In this document: piece after piece, positions 15,867 through 24,291 of the stretch
How the letters are laid out: every line of letters starts with the position of its first letter
How positions within the stretch are numbered: the stretch's first letter is position 1
From: Bacillota bacterium
GTDB taxonomy: Bacteria; Bacillota; Clostridia; Lachnospirales; Lachnospiraceae
Direction of reading: 5' to 3'
Assembly (NCBI GenBank): GCA_023423335.1
Contig: JAFAFU010000073.1
Coordinates: 62,001-126,000, forward strand
DNA length: 64,000 nt
Made by a program: the position numbers and the translations under genes
The notes under the pieces: model-generated
Database searches by the model: none
What the model was told of the DNA's origin: nothing
What the model saw: the letters and a program-made list of their open reading frames with translations, nothing else

Positions 15867-16823
15867 TTGACGGTGAACGAAATCGAGATAGAGAATAATA
15901 AAATTGGTTCGGCTATTTTATATTTCCGTGAGAATTACCGGATTTCTCAGAGCATATTATGCATGGGTTTATGCTCGGTTCCTACCCTGTCCAGAATTGA
16001 AGCAGGAGCCAGAGATGTGGATTCACTGCTTCTGGAAGCTTTGCTGGAGAGATTAGGAAAGACTCCGAATCAGTTCGAGCTGATCCTGACGGATCTGGAT
16101 TATGAATCGTATCAGAACAGGGAAGAGATCAAGAAGCTGATTGAAGATAAAAACTATCAGGATGCCATCAGGCTGCTTGACACCTACGAGAAAATATCAG
16201 CACCGAAGGGCAATGTCCATAAGCAGTTTATCGTGGTCTGCCGGGCTTTGATTAATGAGATCCGGGGCGGAGATATCCGCACAACGATTGACCTGTTTAT
16301 GGAGGCCATAAGCTATACCGTTCCGGATTTTAAAACGAATAAAATCTCAGACTATTATTTAAGCAGTACGGAACTGGGTATCATTATTGACATTATCCAG
16401 AGATTGATAGAAGCAGATATGGCAGCCCGGGCGAAGGATATATTATTCCAGGTGCTGGATTACCTGGAAGCCAACCATTCCATGGAGGAGAATGACCGGC
16501 TCTATCCCAAGGTCGCATTGATTGCCTGCGGAGTATTTCTTAAGGAAAAGGACCTGGATAAGGTTTTGGAGCTGAGCAATAAGGGACTTGATAAAATAAA
16601 GGGCAACCGTAAAATGGAGTACCGGGGAGAGTTATCTCTGATGAAAGCCCAGACAATGGAAGCGTTATATAAATCTGCGGAGCTATGGGAACAGAAGAAG
16701 GAAGAGTGTCGCAGGCTATATCTGCAGGCATACTATATCTTCGACTTCTGTAATGAGAATAGTTCTGCTGACCACATAAAGCAGCACTTACGGGAGGAGT
16801 ATCAATGGGAAGATACCGATTAG
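15867..16823 (+). CDS. RRNPP-type regulator 1 (XRE HTH plus TPR-like domain)
   Basis: The 318-residue protein has an XRE-type HTH at about residues 14-66 (LCSVPTLSRIEAGARDVDSL) followed by a long helical TPR-like region up to the end (KKEECRRLYLQAYYIF near the C-terminus). The layout and size match PlcR/Rgg-type regulators, which bind re-imported signal peptides through the TPR domain. The TTG at 15867 is preceded by AAGGAGGGA at 7 bases; the in-frame TTG at 15837 lacks a ribosome site. Its 3' end overlaps the paralogous regulator by 19 bp. Confidence 0.78.
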   Translation: MTVNEIEIENNKIGSAILYFRENYRISQSILCMGLCSVPTLSRIEAGARDVDSLLLEALLERLGKTPNQFELILTDLDYESYQNREEIKKLIEDKNYQDAIRLLDTYEKISAPKGNVHKQFIVVCRALINEIRGGDIRTTIDLFMEAISYTVPDFKTNKISDYYLSSTELGIIIDIIQRLIEADMAARAKDILFQVLDYLEANHSMEENDRLYPKVALIACGVFLKEKDLDKVLELSNKGLDKIKGNRKMEYRGELSLMKAQTMEALYKSAELWEQKKEECRRLYLQAYYIFDFCNENSSADHIKQHLREEYQWEDTD

Positions 16824-17746
16824 GAGATATCATCCGGATGACCAGAAGATCACTGTCCATTACCCAGGAACAGCTTAGTGATGGGATTTGTTCGGTGGAG
16901 ACCTTATCCCGAATGGAGACCGGTAAGCAGACGCCGAGTAGGGATACCTACGAGCTTTTGATGGAGCGAATGGGAAGGATCAGGGAACGGGCCTATTCCA
17001 TGCTTTCTATCTCTGACTTTAAGGTATTGGAGAAGATGAAGCTGTTTGAAGATTATATTAAGCTGTATGACTTCATTCAAGCGGAACAGTTACTGGAGGA
17101 GATTAAAAAGATATTAGGCAATACGATTCTGGACAGACAATTTCTCATCCGGGCGCAATGTCTGATCGATTACCGGCTCAAGCGCATAAGTACGGAGGAA
17201 TTCCTCGAAGGCTTGGAAGCGGCGATCTCATTAACGATTCCAAGGTATGGGACAGTGTCGCTGTCTAACTGGCCGTTGAATTTTAACGAGGCTATGCTGC
17301 TATTAAATATCACCACTGCCTATGCTGAGAAGGATGAATATGATAAAGCCATCAATCTTCTGGAGCAGGCGAATAATGCTATAAAGCAAAGTTATATGGA
17401 TGAGAAGCAGAGGGCTGTTATGCTGGTTACAAATACTCATAACCTGTCAAAGTGGTACGGTATGGTGGGCAATCATCAGAGAGCAATCGTCATTGCAAAC
17501 GAGGGAATTGAGATATGTAAGAAATTTAAATTAGGTAATGCACTCCCACAACTATTATATTGTATTGTTTGGAACAAGGAGCAGTTAATAGCAATGGGAG
17601 TGCTGTCACCGGAGAGTAGAAGAGAATGTGTGAATGAATTAAAGCAAGCTTATTATATCGCCTCTGCCATGCAGCAGCCTTATATTGAAGAATTTATTAT
17701 AGATCACTTAAAAAGGAAATATAATAAGCAGCTTCATGTGTATTAA
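16805..17746 (+). CDS. RRNPP-type regulator 2 (PlcR-like)
   Basis: The 313-residue product has an HTH (residues 5-62: SITQEQLSDGICSVETLSRM, then ETGKQTPSRDTYELLMERMG) close in pattern to the PlcR DNA-binding domain, followed by TPR-like helices. Its C-terminal helix pair (ECVNELKQAYYIASAMQQ) ends as PlcR does. It overlaps regulator 1 by 19 bp and is convergent with a small secreted-peptide gene whose stop codon overlaps its own. I infer that at least one of the two regulators is the receptor of that peptide. Confidence 0.8.
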   Translation: MGRYRLGDIIRMTRRSLSITQEQLSDGICSVETLSRMETGKQTPSRDTYELLMERMGRIRERAYSMLSISDFKVLEKMKLFEDYIKLYDFIQAEQLLEEIKKILGNTILDRQFLIRAQCLIDYRLKRISTEEFLEGLEAAISLTIPRYGTVSLSNWPLNFNEAMLLLNITTAYAEKDEYDKAINLLEQANNAIKQSYMDEKQRAVMLVTNTHNLSKWYGMVGNHQRAIVIANEGIEICKKFKLGNALPQLLYCIVWNKEQLIAMGVLSPESRRECVNELKQAYYIASAMQQPYIEEFIIDHLKRKYNKQLHVY

Positions 17747-17901
17747 TAAGAGTCAATCGGAGGCATATCGCTTAATACGATAATGCCGCCATCGGTGATG
17801 GACGGAATAACCGAAATTACACTATCCTTGGCAACCGGTAAGGCAAAACCTAAAAGCATGATGATCATAGAGACAGAAACTAATTTTCTTGTTTTGTTCA
17901 T
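17743..17901 (-). CDS. Candidate secreted pro-peptide (quorum-sensing signal precursor)
   Basis: This is a 52-residue ORF with a near-perfect ribosome site (AAGGAGGT, minus strand 17916-17909) 7 bases before its ATG at 17901. The product begins MNKTRK, followed by a hydrophobic stretch (LVSVSMIIMLLGFALPVA), i.e. a Sec-type signal, and a short tail ending IIVLSDMPPIDSY. Size, signal and the Pro-containing acidic C-terminus are like PapR, Phr-type or clostridial Qsp pro-peptides. It sits tail-to-tail with the PlcR-like regulator, sharing three bases at the stops. A TATAAT box on the minus strand lies at 17995-17990. I infer secretion, cleavage to a C-terminal peptide and re-import to bind the neighbouring regulators. 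Confidence 0.72.
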   Translation of the reverse strand: MNKTRKLVSVSMIIMLLGFALPVAKDSVISVIPSITDGGIIVLSDMPPIDSY

Positions 17902-17989
17902 GACAGAAACCTCCTTAATAATGAAATATGAATGGGGAATTAATACGGAAACAACCGGCTTATGTAGGGGTCATTTCTCTTACAAGTCC

Positions 17990-17995
17990 ATTATA
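17990..17995 (-). promoter_or_regulatory. -10 box of the pro-peptide gene
   Basis: TATAAT reads on the minus strand about 89 bases before the pro-peptide ATG. At 17 bp upstream there is only TGGTAT (18018-18013), a poor -35 box, which would suit a promoter that needs an activator. Confidence 0.45.
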
Positions 17996-18014
17996 AAGGG
18001 CTGTTTTACCACAT

Positions 18015-18071
18015 ACCATGTCGTATCTGGAAAATTTCATTGAAAATTTTCCAAATACGACATGGTTTTTT
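18015..18071 (+). terminator. Very strong hairpin terminator for the regulator operon, antisense to the pro-peptide leader
   Basis: The arms 18015-18037 and 18044-18066 pair over 22 bp with one mismatch around a 6-base loop, followed by six T (18066-18071). It is oriented for the plus strand, so the regulator transcript would run across the whole pro-peptide gene before stopping. The same palindrome abuts the -35 position of the pro-peptide promoter, so an operator role is an alternative. Confidence 0.8.
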
Positions 18072-18141
18072 AATATCTAATCCTTTAAGATAATAGTTGA
18101 CGGGAACATACGACTAACCAATAAGAGAGAATTCAAATCAA

Positions 18142-19449
18142 ATGGAAAAAACAAATGAGAGAACGGCATCATATGATACTTTGACGGGATTACCAAAATT
18201 GAGTTTGTTTAAGAAAAGAATTGAAGAGCTTATTGATGCAGAATTCGGGATAATAGATTCCGAGGTGAAGCAATTCGCGATTATTTACCTGGATATTGAT
18301 AATTTCAGATGGTTGAAAGAGGTCTATGGCAGCGAAGCGGCGGATGAGGTGATAAAGTACGTTGCCGATTATCTTGTCAGTGTAACATATAATACCTGTT
18401 TTGTTTCACATACCGCAGCAGATAAATTTGCCATCATATGTACCCATGTAACGGATGGCAAGGAATTGATCAACAATGTGGAGAGAATTTTAAATAATGT
18501 TTGTCAGACCAGTCCTTCTGAATACATATATTACGTCACCTTAAGCGCGGGAATTGTCGTATATCCGGATAATGGTAAAGACATGGCTTCCCTGATGCAA
18601 AACGCAGAGACTGCAACTTATTCGGCTAAGAAATCAGGGAGAGGTTATAAGTTATATTCGGAGGACCTGCATGACGATATGGCAGGGCATATGAAGATGG
18701 TGAACCGACTACAGGCTGGAATAGAAAAAGAGGAATTTATATTATATTACCAGCCGGAATATAATCTGGACACGAATAAAATAATTGGAGTTGAGGCCTT
18801 GCTTCGATGGCCGCAGCCTACAAAGGAATTCATATCACCGGAGAAATTTATCCCGGTAGCAGAGAAATCCAAACAGATTTATGCATTAGAACGCTGGGTT
18901 ATCAATACGGCACTGCAGCAGAAGCTGCAATGGGAAGAGGAAGGACTGGGGCATATAGAGATCTCCATCAATCTGTCAAGCGTAACGCTGGAGAGTGAAA
19001 GCAATTTTAATCGGATTGAAGAGATTATTTTATCCTACCAGGTAGATTATACGAAGATAATATTCGAGATTACCGAGACGGTGATTATTGCAAATATGGA
19101 GCAGGCGATCCAGAGGCTGGAAAGACTAAGAAGCTATGGAATTAAGATAGCACTGGATGATTTTGGAACCGGTTATTATTCCCTGAATTATTTATTAAAA
19201 TTTCCAATTGATATCATTAAGATTGACCGAAGCTTTATCAAATACATTCCGGTTGCTTTGGAAGAGACAGCGATTACAAAGAATATCTTGTCCATGGCGC
19301 GGGATTTAAACTATATGGTGGTTGCAGAAGGAATCGAGACACGGGAACAGCTGGAATATCTAAAACAGAACTCCTGTGAACGAGGACAGGGTTTTCTGTT
19401 GAGCGTACCGCTTCCACCGGACCAATTGCTTGAAGTATTGAAGCAATAA
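18142..19449 (+). CDS. GGDEF-EAL protein: degenerate cyclase, intact phosphodiesterase
   Basis: This is a 435-residue cytoplasmic protein with no membrane segment. The GGDEF domain (residues 8-170) is degenerate: the motif reads TAADKF, so diguanylate cyclase activity is unlikely. The EAL domain (180-433) retains GVEALLRW, the Asn of ISINLS, the Glu of FEITET, LDDFGTGYYSLNYL, KIDRSF, VAEGIET and the final Gln in RGQGFLL. It should therefore hydrolyse c-di-GMP, perhaps with GTP activation through the GGDEF remnant. It lies 76 bp after the regulator-operon terminator. Confidence 0.88.
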   Translation: MEKTNERTASYDTLTGLPKLSLFKKRIEELIDAEFGIIDSEVKQFAIIYLDIDNFRWLKEVYGSEAADEVIKYVADYLVSVTYNTCFVSHTAADKFAIICTHVTDGKELINNVERILNNVCQTSPSEYIYYVTLSAGIVVYPDNGKDMASLMQNAETATYSAKKSGRGYKLYSEDLHDDMAGHMKMVNRLQAGIEKEEFILYYQPEYNLDTNKIIGVEALLRWPQPTKEFISPEKFIPVAEKSKQIYALERWVINTALQQKLQWEEEGLGHIEISINLSSVTLESESNFNRIEEIILSYQVDYTKIIFEITETVIIANMEQAIQRLERLRSYGIKIALDDFGTGYYSLNYLLKFPIDIIKIDRSFIKYIPVALEETAITKNILSMARDLNYMVVAEGIETREQLEYLKQNSCERGQGFLLSVPLPPDQLLEVLKQ

Positions 19450-19513
19450 CCTAAATCAGACAACTTTCTTAATGCATTTGCTATAGTGGATATAGCAACA
19501 GGTGTATGGGGAT

Positions 19514-19546
19514 AAAGAATGACGCATCTTTGATGCGTCATTCTTT
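19514..19546. terminator. Perfect hairpin between the EAL gene and tRNA-Val
   Basis: A 15-bp perfect stem (19514-19528 with 19532-19546) carries A- and T-rich outer ends, so it can terminate both the EAL gene and the convergent tRNA transcript. Confidence 0.8.
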
Positions 19547-19564
19547 GCGTATATATGTAATTAA

Positions 19565-19638
19565 TGGAGTCAATGGGGATCGAACCCATGGCCTCTCGCG
19601 TGTCAGGCGAACGCTCATCCCGGCTGAGCTATGACTCC
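19565..19638 (-). tRNA. tRNA-Val (GAC)
   Basis: The minus strand folds as a 74-base cloverleaf. Its acceptor is GGAGTCA/TGACTCC, the D arm is GCTC/GAGC, the anticodon loop is CTGACAC with GAC at 19604-19602, and the T arm holds GGTTCGATCC. No CCA is encoded. Confidence 0.93.
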
Positions 19639-19690
19639 GTGGGACAATTATAACACAGGTTCCTATGAAAAATCCAGATGAAATTAAAAT

Positions 19691-20227
19691 TTATAAGCTG
19701 CCTCCTATGCCTTCATGAGAGGATAATATCAATGGCTTTAATCGATCCCTGTATAAGTCGGCTGTTTCTTGATAATCCATGAGTATTCCTTCTTCTCTTA
19801 CAAAGTTTATATAGCCTATTGTTTCGCCTTTTAACCGGGGGAGCAGTTGAAAATGAAGATGGTTCCTTTTTCCGTCACATATGGTACACATATATACTTT
19901 TTCTGCACCTATGATTTCCTTATGAAGCTTAATGATGGCATCTGATATTTTTAAGATATGTATTCCCAATTCAAGCGGCATTTCCGAAATATCCTCATAA
20001 TGTTCTTTTGATACAATAATTGTCTGCCCGGTTGCCCTGGGGTATTTTTCAAATTGGCATCGTACTTTATCGTCCTCGTAAATGATTAATCCTTCATCAG
20101 GAAAAATATCACCCGTGTTAAAGTTATGGCATGAGAAGCAGATACCTTGCTCTTGTAATTCCTTTATTCTTTCTCTTCTTTGATCGAGTGCTTTTAGTTC
20201 GATTTCGGATAACGGCTTAACGTACAA
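19691..20227 (-). CDS. HIT-family / GalT-like nucleotide-binding protein
   Basis: The 178-residue protein has the HIT-superfamily fold pattern: FEKYPRATGQTIIVSKEHYE in the middle and a C-terminal motif HLHFQLLPRL, in which the third His of HxHxHxx is replaced by Gln, as in GalT-like branches. Such proteins hydrolyse or transfer nucleoside monophosphates. Two N-terminal Cys and one His (CFSCHNF) may bind zinc. The start is TTG at 20227 with AGGAGGT upstream. The substrate is unknown. Confidence 0.7.
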   Translation of the reverse strand: MYVKPLSEIELKALDQRRERIKELQEQGICFSCHNFNTGDIFPDEGLIIYEDDKVRCQFEKYPRATGQTIIVSKEHYEDISEMPLELGIHILKISDAIIKLHKEIIGAEKVYMCTICDGKRNHLHFQLLPRLKGETIGYINFVREEGILMDYQETADLYRDRLKPLILSSHEGIGGSL

Positions 20228-20306
20228 TATAATACCTCCTCAGTATAACAATCCACCATGACATTTCCCATAAACATTCTGAGCTATTGTACAATCTTTA
20301 TCTCTT

Positions 20307-20678
20307 TCACATATTAAAAGCGGTGATCCAAAAACATATCGCTGCCACAATGGAAAGAGGTGTTGCAAAATATTTTTCCTTTTTGCTGTTAGATAAAAAG
20401 TTCATAACGGTATTTAAGGACAAATACACGGCAAAGAAGATACAGATATATTTTGTGACCTTTTCGGAAAACCACAGTGTTAAAATTCCGCCTGTCTGTA
20501 AAATAATAATAATAGCAAATATCTGAATGATAAATGAAATTACAGCCATAATTCTATACTGTTTGGGTAGGACCTTATATTTCCCTCCCATCGTGAATTC
20601 GCCTAAAGGCGCTCCGCAGGCCGCAAGAATGGTCATAACAGCTACAATAGAAAACAGGATAGCACCTAATATTGCCAT
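20307..20678 (-). CDS. Small four-helix membrane protein
   Basis: The 123-residue product has hydrophobic segments at about 2-22, 43-62, 72-90 and 104-121 and the soluble loop GEFTMGGKYKVLPKQYR. The ribosome site GGGAGGTA precedes the ATG. I do not recognise a functional family; proteins with this layout are annotated as hypothetical in many Firmicutes. Confidence 0.65.
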   Translation of the reverse strand: MAILGAILFSIVAVMTILAACGAPLGEFTMGGKYKVLPKQYRIMAVISFIIQIFAIIIILQTGGILTLWFSEKVTKYICIFFAVYLSLNTVMNFLSNSKKEKYFATPLSIVAAICFWITAFNM

Positions 20679-21085
20679 TATAAATTTACCTCCCGATCAT
20701 CATAAAGCGTAAGTGATATGTAATTCATTCAATTCCTGATCACCTATTCTTAAATTACAAGATCATGAACAAAAGGCATGTCCATGATCTTATTGCTCCA
20801 ATCGGAATCCATAAGCAAGCTTATAATTCCTCATTCCACTTTTATTATATCATGAATTTTTAGATGCAAGCGGATTATGCTCGAAAACTCCGTTTTCTCG
20901 CTCACGTTGCACTTATCCATAAAAAGCAGGGCATTTATTCAAGCAAGCTTGTTAAATGCCCTGTTTTCCATGGACTAATCCGCTTACCGTGTACATTATA
21001 TCATATTATTTCGAATGAATAAACTTAAATCTCATGCCGGCCCGTGCACATCTTTTATGAAAGACGGATGATTTCATATTTATAT
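20679..21085. other. Gene-free region with nested inverted repeats
   Basis: The 407-bp stretch holds no credible ORF. An outer pair AAGCGGATTA (20868-20877) / TAATCCGCTT (20976-20985) encloses a strong terminator hairpin (20927-20963). The rest is AT-rich and probably contains the promoter of the small membrane protein. Confidence 0.5.
20927..20963. terminator. Bidirectional terminator inside a larger inverted repeat
   Basis: CAGGGCATTTA (20927-20937) pairs with TAAATGCCCTG (20953-20963). Five A precede it and four T follow it, so it works in both directions. It would end the VOC gene transcript on the minus strand. Confidence 0.75.
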
Positions 21086-21472
21086 TCAAGCAAACAGGCA
21101 CCACCAGACACCGTATTTATCTATCAACTCCACTCCGCAGGGGCAGAAAGAAAGTTCCCCGAAGGGTGTGATGATTTCGCCCTCTTCACATAAGATATCG
21201 TATGCCCTTCGTACCTGATCCTCTTGTCCTTCTCCGAATTGAAGACAGAACTGCATGGTATTGCCGGTGCGTCTCTTGTCTCCGCCGGCTCTGGTGGTGT
21301 CCTTGGCTTCACCGACTGCAATTGCCTGTCCGCAGACATCAAGCTCTCTGTGAATTACTGTGCCGTTTTCATCAAAGTCCTGGAACCCGATTTCGGCATC
21401 AAATGCTTTTCTATAAAAATCAAAAGCCTCATTGCTTCCCTTTGCATAAATTTGTAAAATGGCTCTGAACAT
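21086..21472 (-). CDS. VOC-superfamily protein (PhnB-like)
   Basis: This 128-residue protein has the PhnB/glyoxalase-like layout: NEAFDFYRKAFDAEIGFQDF near the N-terminus, an NTMQFCLQFGE strand and the C-terminal FGVELIDKYGVWW-type ending (here FCPCGVELIDKYGVWW). PhnB-like VOC proteins bind metals or small ligands, and their reactions are mostly unknown. The ribosome site GGGAGG precedes the ATG. Confidence 0.82.
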   Translation of the reverse strand: MFRAILQIYAKGSNEAFDFYRKAFDAEIGFQDFDENGTVIHRELDVCGQAIAVGEAKDTTRAGGDKRRTGNTMQFCLQFGEGQEDQVRRAYDILCEEGEIITPFGELSFCPCGVELIDKYGVWWCLFA

Positions 21473-21549
21473 ATAAATGCCTCCCTGAGTTTTTTATATT
21501 AAGCCGGCTTAATCTATATATTTGGTAATAAAAATAGCAGTCACACCTT

Positions 21550-22485
21550 CTAAGCTTCTATATGTTCAAAGCTTTTAAGAAAGCGCAGCTTTTCGATGGC
21601 TTTATATGCTTTCCACCAGTTTTCACTGATCGCATATTCCTTAGGGTATTTTGTGTTGTTATCAAACCATGTCCAGGTTATTCCCCAAACATCATTTTCA
21701 GGTAATGTTTCAATCAGATATTTTAATTCCCGATTAACGATAGCTTCATTATCGCTGTAATATATACTTTGGGGTTCTTTGATATAATTTGAAGGACGAA
21801 CAACGTAATATTGCCATTTGGAAATATCGTACTCGATAGAATTTTTAACCAGTTCGTTCACTTTTAATTGTAAAGAAGTGTAATCATACCCGCCGAAGTT
21901 TAATTCTCTTATGGCTTTTAAAAGCTCTACATATCCGCCGATACCCATTTCTCCGAAGCTGCTGCCGGTCATTAAATGGCTGATCGAGTTTTTTACGAGC
22001 TCAGTTACCTTTTGATATAGAATAGACCCTTTCTCTGCATATCTTAATACAAAGACCGATAACCCGGAGGTCACTCCGATACTTTCGGTCCGGTTTACCT
22101 CTTCATCAAAAGACCACCAGGGAGCGTGGGGGAAATCATCATTTGCAGGCACACTAAATCTCCAGCCATAATCCATGAAATCTTTTTCACTATGCAGATA
22201 TTTTAATATTCCTTTGTATACCGGATGGCTTAAATCCGCAAATCCAATATCCTTCAAAATATTTATTGCATAAAGGGTGGTGTAGGGTGTGGAGTTGGGA
22301 TTCCAACTATCAGGCTCTAAGGCGTTTCCGAATCCGCCGTCCTCATTCTGATAAAAAGATAATGCTGAAATGACAGCTTCTTTATCTCCGTCTTCAAAAA
22401 AATACTTCCATAAGCTGAGTTCAATTTCTCTTGCGTTTCGGTAAACCCATGTTTTTATCCTGTCATATGTTTTTATTGATATCAT
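21550..22485 (-). CDS. Prenyltransferase/squalene-cyclase-like alpha-alpha toroid protein
   Basis: The ATG at 22485 has AGGAGG 8 bases upstream, giving 311 residues; the frame is open further upstream (22569). Residues 20-120 contain the NEDGGFGNALEPDSWNPNST segment, which resembles the QxxDGGF repeats of terpene-cyclase-like toroids. Later, FGEMGIGGYVELLKAIREL looks like a second repeat. Such proteins are seen downstream of AraC regulators in clostridia. The enzyme function is not known. It lies 85 bp after the araC-type gene and is probably cotranscribed with it. Confidence 0.65.
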   Translation of the reverse strand: MISIKTYDRIKTWVYRNAREIELSLWKYFFEDGDKEAVISALSFYQNEDGGFGNALEPDSWNPNSTPYTTLYAINILKDIGFADLSHPVYKGILKYLHSEKDFMDYGWRFSVPANDDFPHAPWWSFDEEVNRTESIGVTSGLSVFVLRYAEKGSILYQKVTELVKNSISHLMTGSSFGEMGIGGYVELLKAIRELNFGGYDYTSLQLKVNELVKNSIEYDISKWQYYVVRPSNYIKEPQSIYYSDNEAIVNRELKYLIETLPENDVWGITWTWFDNNTKYPKEYAISENWWKAYKAIEKLRFLKSFEHIEA

Positions 22486-22570
22486 ACGAATCCTCCTACT
22501 GCCTATGCCCGTGAATCCCGGCGTCAGCATAATATTTGCAAAGTTAGTTTCTATAATCGTAATTACCATA

Positions 22571-23458
22571 CTAATCTTTTATTTCATAATTGTATTGTAA
22601 ATTTGCGACATTATTTTTTGCGTTTAAAAATGCATACCGTTTTGCCTCATTAGGCAGAAGGGTATGGTATCTTTTAAAATCATGCAATAAATGTGACTGG
22701 TCGGTATAACCATAAAGCTGAACGGCATCGAATATATTGAAATGCTTATGAAATAAAATATCATTCCATAAACACTGATAGCGAACCAATGAGGTCAGTT
22801 GTTTGGGAGAAACACCGGTATATTCGCGGAATATGCGTTCTAATTGCCTGCTGCTTATAAAGATCTCATCTGCGAGTGCGGCTGTTTTTATATTGCCTTT
22901 ATTTCTGAGAATACAAAATACCGCCGACTCTAAATTATGATTAACCCGTTTTATTTTTAGTTCCTCAAGAAGAATTTTTTCTGCGATTTCAACTCTCTTA
23001 TTAATCGCTGATATGTCGTATAATAAGGGTTCTATGGCTGATTTTATTTTTGAATAATGCTGCCACGGATCAAAAACATTATTTCTTACACCGCTCATAG
23101 ATTCGTCGGAAAATAGTGCGGCAGTCCATGCATAAAATCGTATCCCAAAAATCGAGATGGTTTCCTCTTTGTTATTTGAGGAAGTATCCATAAAGGTCTT
23201 ATCGTTTATTCCGATAAAACTGCTATTTACTACATTTTCAGTATAATTTACATGAAAAATAATATCCATACAGGTATCAGGAATGATCAGTTCATCCGTT
23301 ATGGTATCCTTTTTTGCTTTTGTCACGGGAGTTACCGTTCCCCAGAAGCATTTTACATAAGGCTTCAAGCCGTCACAGGGCGTAATCTCAACGTATGTAC
23401 TATCATTTCTGAATGGCGCAGCAGTGATAGGGTTGTATATATTATGAAAGTTATTCAA
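22571..23458 (-). CDS. AraC-family transcriptional regulator
   Basis: The product is 295 residues with a DUF6597-like N-terminal beta domain (residues 15-140) and a C-terminal AraC double HTH (about 180-280: NIKTAALADEIFISSRQLER, GVSPKQLTSLVRYQCLW). The start is TTG at 23458 with an AGGGGG ribosome site. It likely controls itself and the downstream toroid-protein gene. Confidence 0.85.
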   Translation of the reverse strand: MNNFHNIYNPITAAPFRNDSTYVEITPCDGLKPYVKCFWGTVTPVTKAKKDTITDELIIPDTCMDIIFHVNYTENVVNSSFIGINDKTFMDTSSNNKEETISIFGIRFYAWTAALFSDESMSGVRNNVFDPWQHYSKIKSAIEPLLYDISAINKRVEIAEKILLEELKIKRVNHNLESAVFCILRNKGNIKTAALADEIFISSRQLERIFREYTGVSPKQLTSLVRYQCLWNDILFHKHFNIFDAVQLYGYTDQSHLLHDFKRYHTLLPNEAKRYAFLNAKNNVANLQYNYEIKD

Positions 23459-23679
23459 TGTGAAAACCCCCTCATGCAGGAAATAAGATTATTATAGTAT
23501 TGTAATATCTACGCTGCTTGTCAATTTGATTTTACTTTACGAGTTATCGGAAGTCAACTACTTGCACAGGAGATCGCGATACCGGCATAAGCGCAGGAAT
23601 GCCGGTTATGGTTTCTTTATTTTATGGACTATGGTATTATGGTATAAGAAGTTAGAAGATGGGAATTCGAGGTGAATGT

Positions 23680-24120
23680 ATGGAGATACGAAGACTTACC
23701 ATGGATGATTATGTTGAAATATATGACTTGTGGATGTCAACTCCGGGGATGGGTCTTAACGATATGGACGATTCGAAAGAGGGGATAAATAAGTATTTGA
23801 AACGGAATCCTGATACATGTTTTGCCGCGGTGGTATCGGGCAAAATCGCAGGTGTTATATTGTCCGGCCATGATGGGCGGCGCGGTTATATCCATCATAC
23901 AGCCGTTTCTTCAGCCCACAGAAATAAGGGCATCGGGTCCGCTTTGGTAGATGCCGCATTAGATGCCTTACGCGCCGAGGGAATTCATAAGGCAACGCTG
24001 GTAGTTTTCAAGAGAAATGAGACAGGAAATGAATTCTGGGAACATAAGGGTTTCCATGTACGTGAAGATTTGAACTACAGAAACAAGGCATTGACTGAGC
24101 TGAAAAGAATAGATACATAA
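23680..24120 (+). CDS. GNAT-family N-acetyltransferase
   Basis: The 146-residue protein has the acetyl-CoA-binding motif A (HHTAVSSAHRNKGIGSALVD) and the C-terminal ETGNEFWEHKGFHVR strand-helix of GNAT enzymes. The ATG at 23680 follows CGAGGTGAA; an ATG at 23659 has no ribosome site. The substrate is unknown. It is monocistronic. Confidence 0.87.
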   Translation: MEIRRLTMDDYVEIYDLWMSTPGMGLNDMDDSKEGINKYLKRNPDTCFAAVVSGKIAGVILSGHDGRRGYIHHTAVSSAHRNKGIGSALVDAALDALRAEGIHKATLVVFKRNETGNEFWEHKGFHVREDLNYRNKALTELKRIDT

Positions 24121-24291
24121 ATTACATTTATATAGCCATCCTATGGCAGATAGAGTGAAATAAAATCCAAATTACGGTTTATGCAGGCAGAAAAGGTTTT
24201 CAATAGTTTATTGCTTATATTAAGTTAATAAATTTGAATTCTAATATTTATCTCGCATATAATACATTAATTAAAAGATTTGAGATGATTT

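Noticed and set aside
17783..18043. 86-codon plus-strand frame across the pro-peptide gene
   Set aside because: Its codons are the antisense of the pro-peptide and its ribosome site is poor, while the minus frame has a near-perfect one and a signal peptide.
18015..18066. Palindrome read purely as a PlcR-type operator
   Set aside because: The six T directly after the right arm and the 22-bp stem make a terminator the more economical explanation; an operator role is kept only as an alternative.
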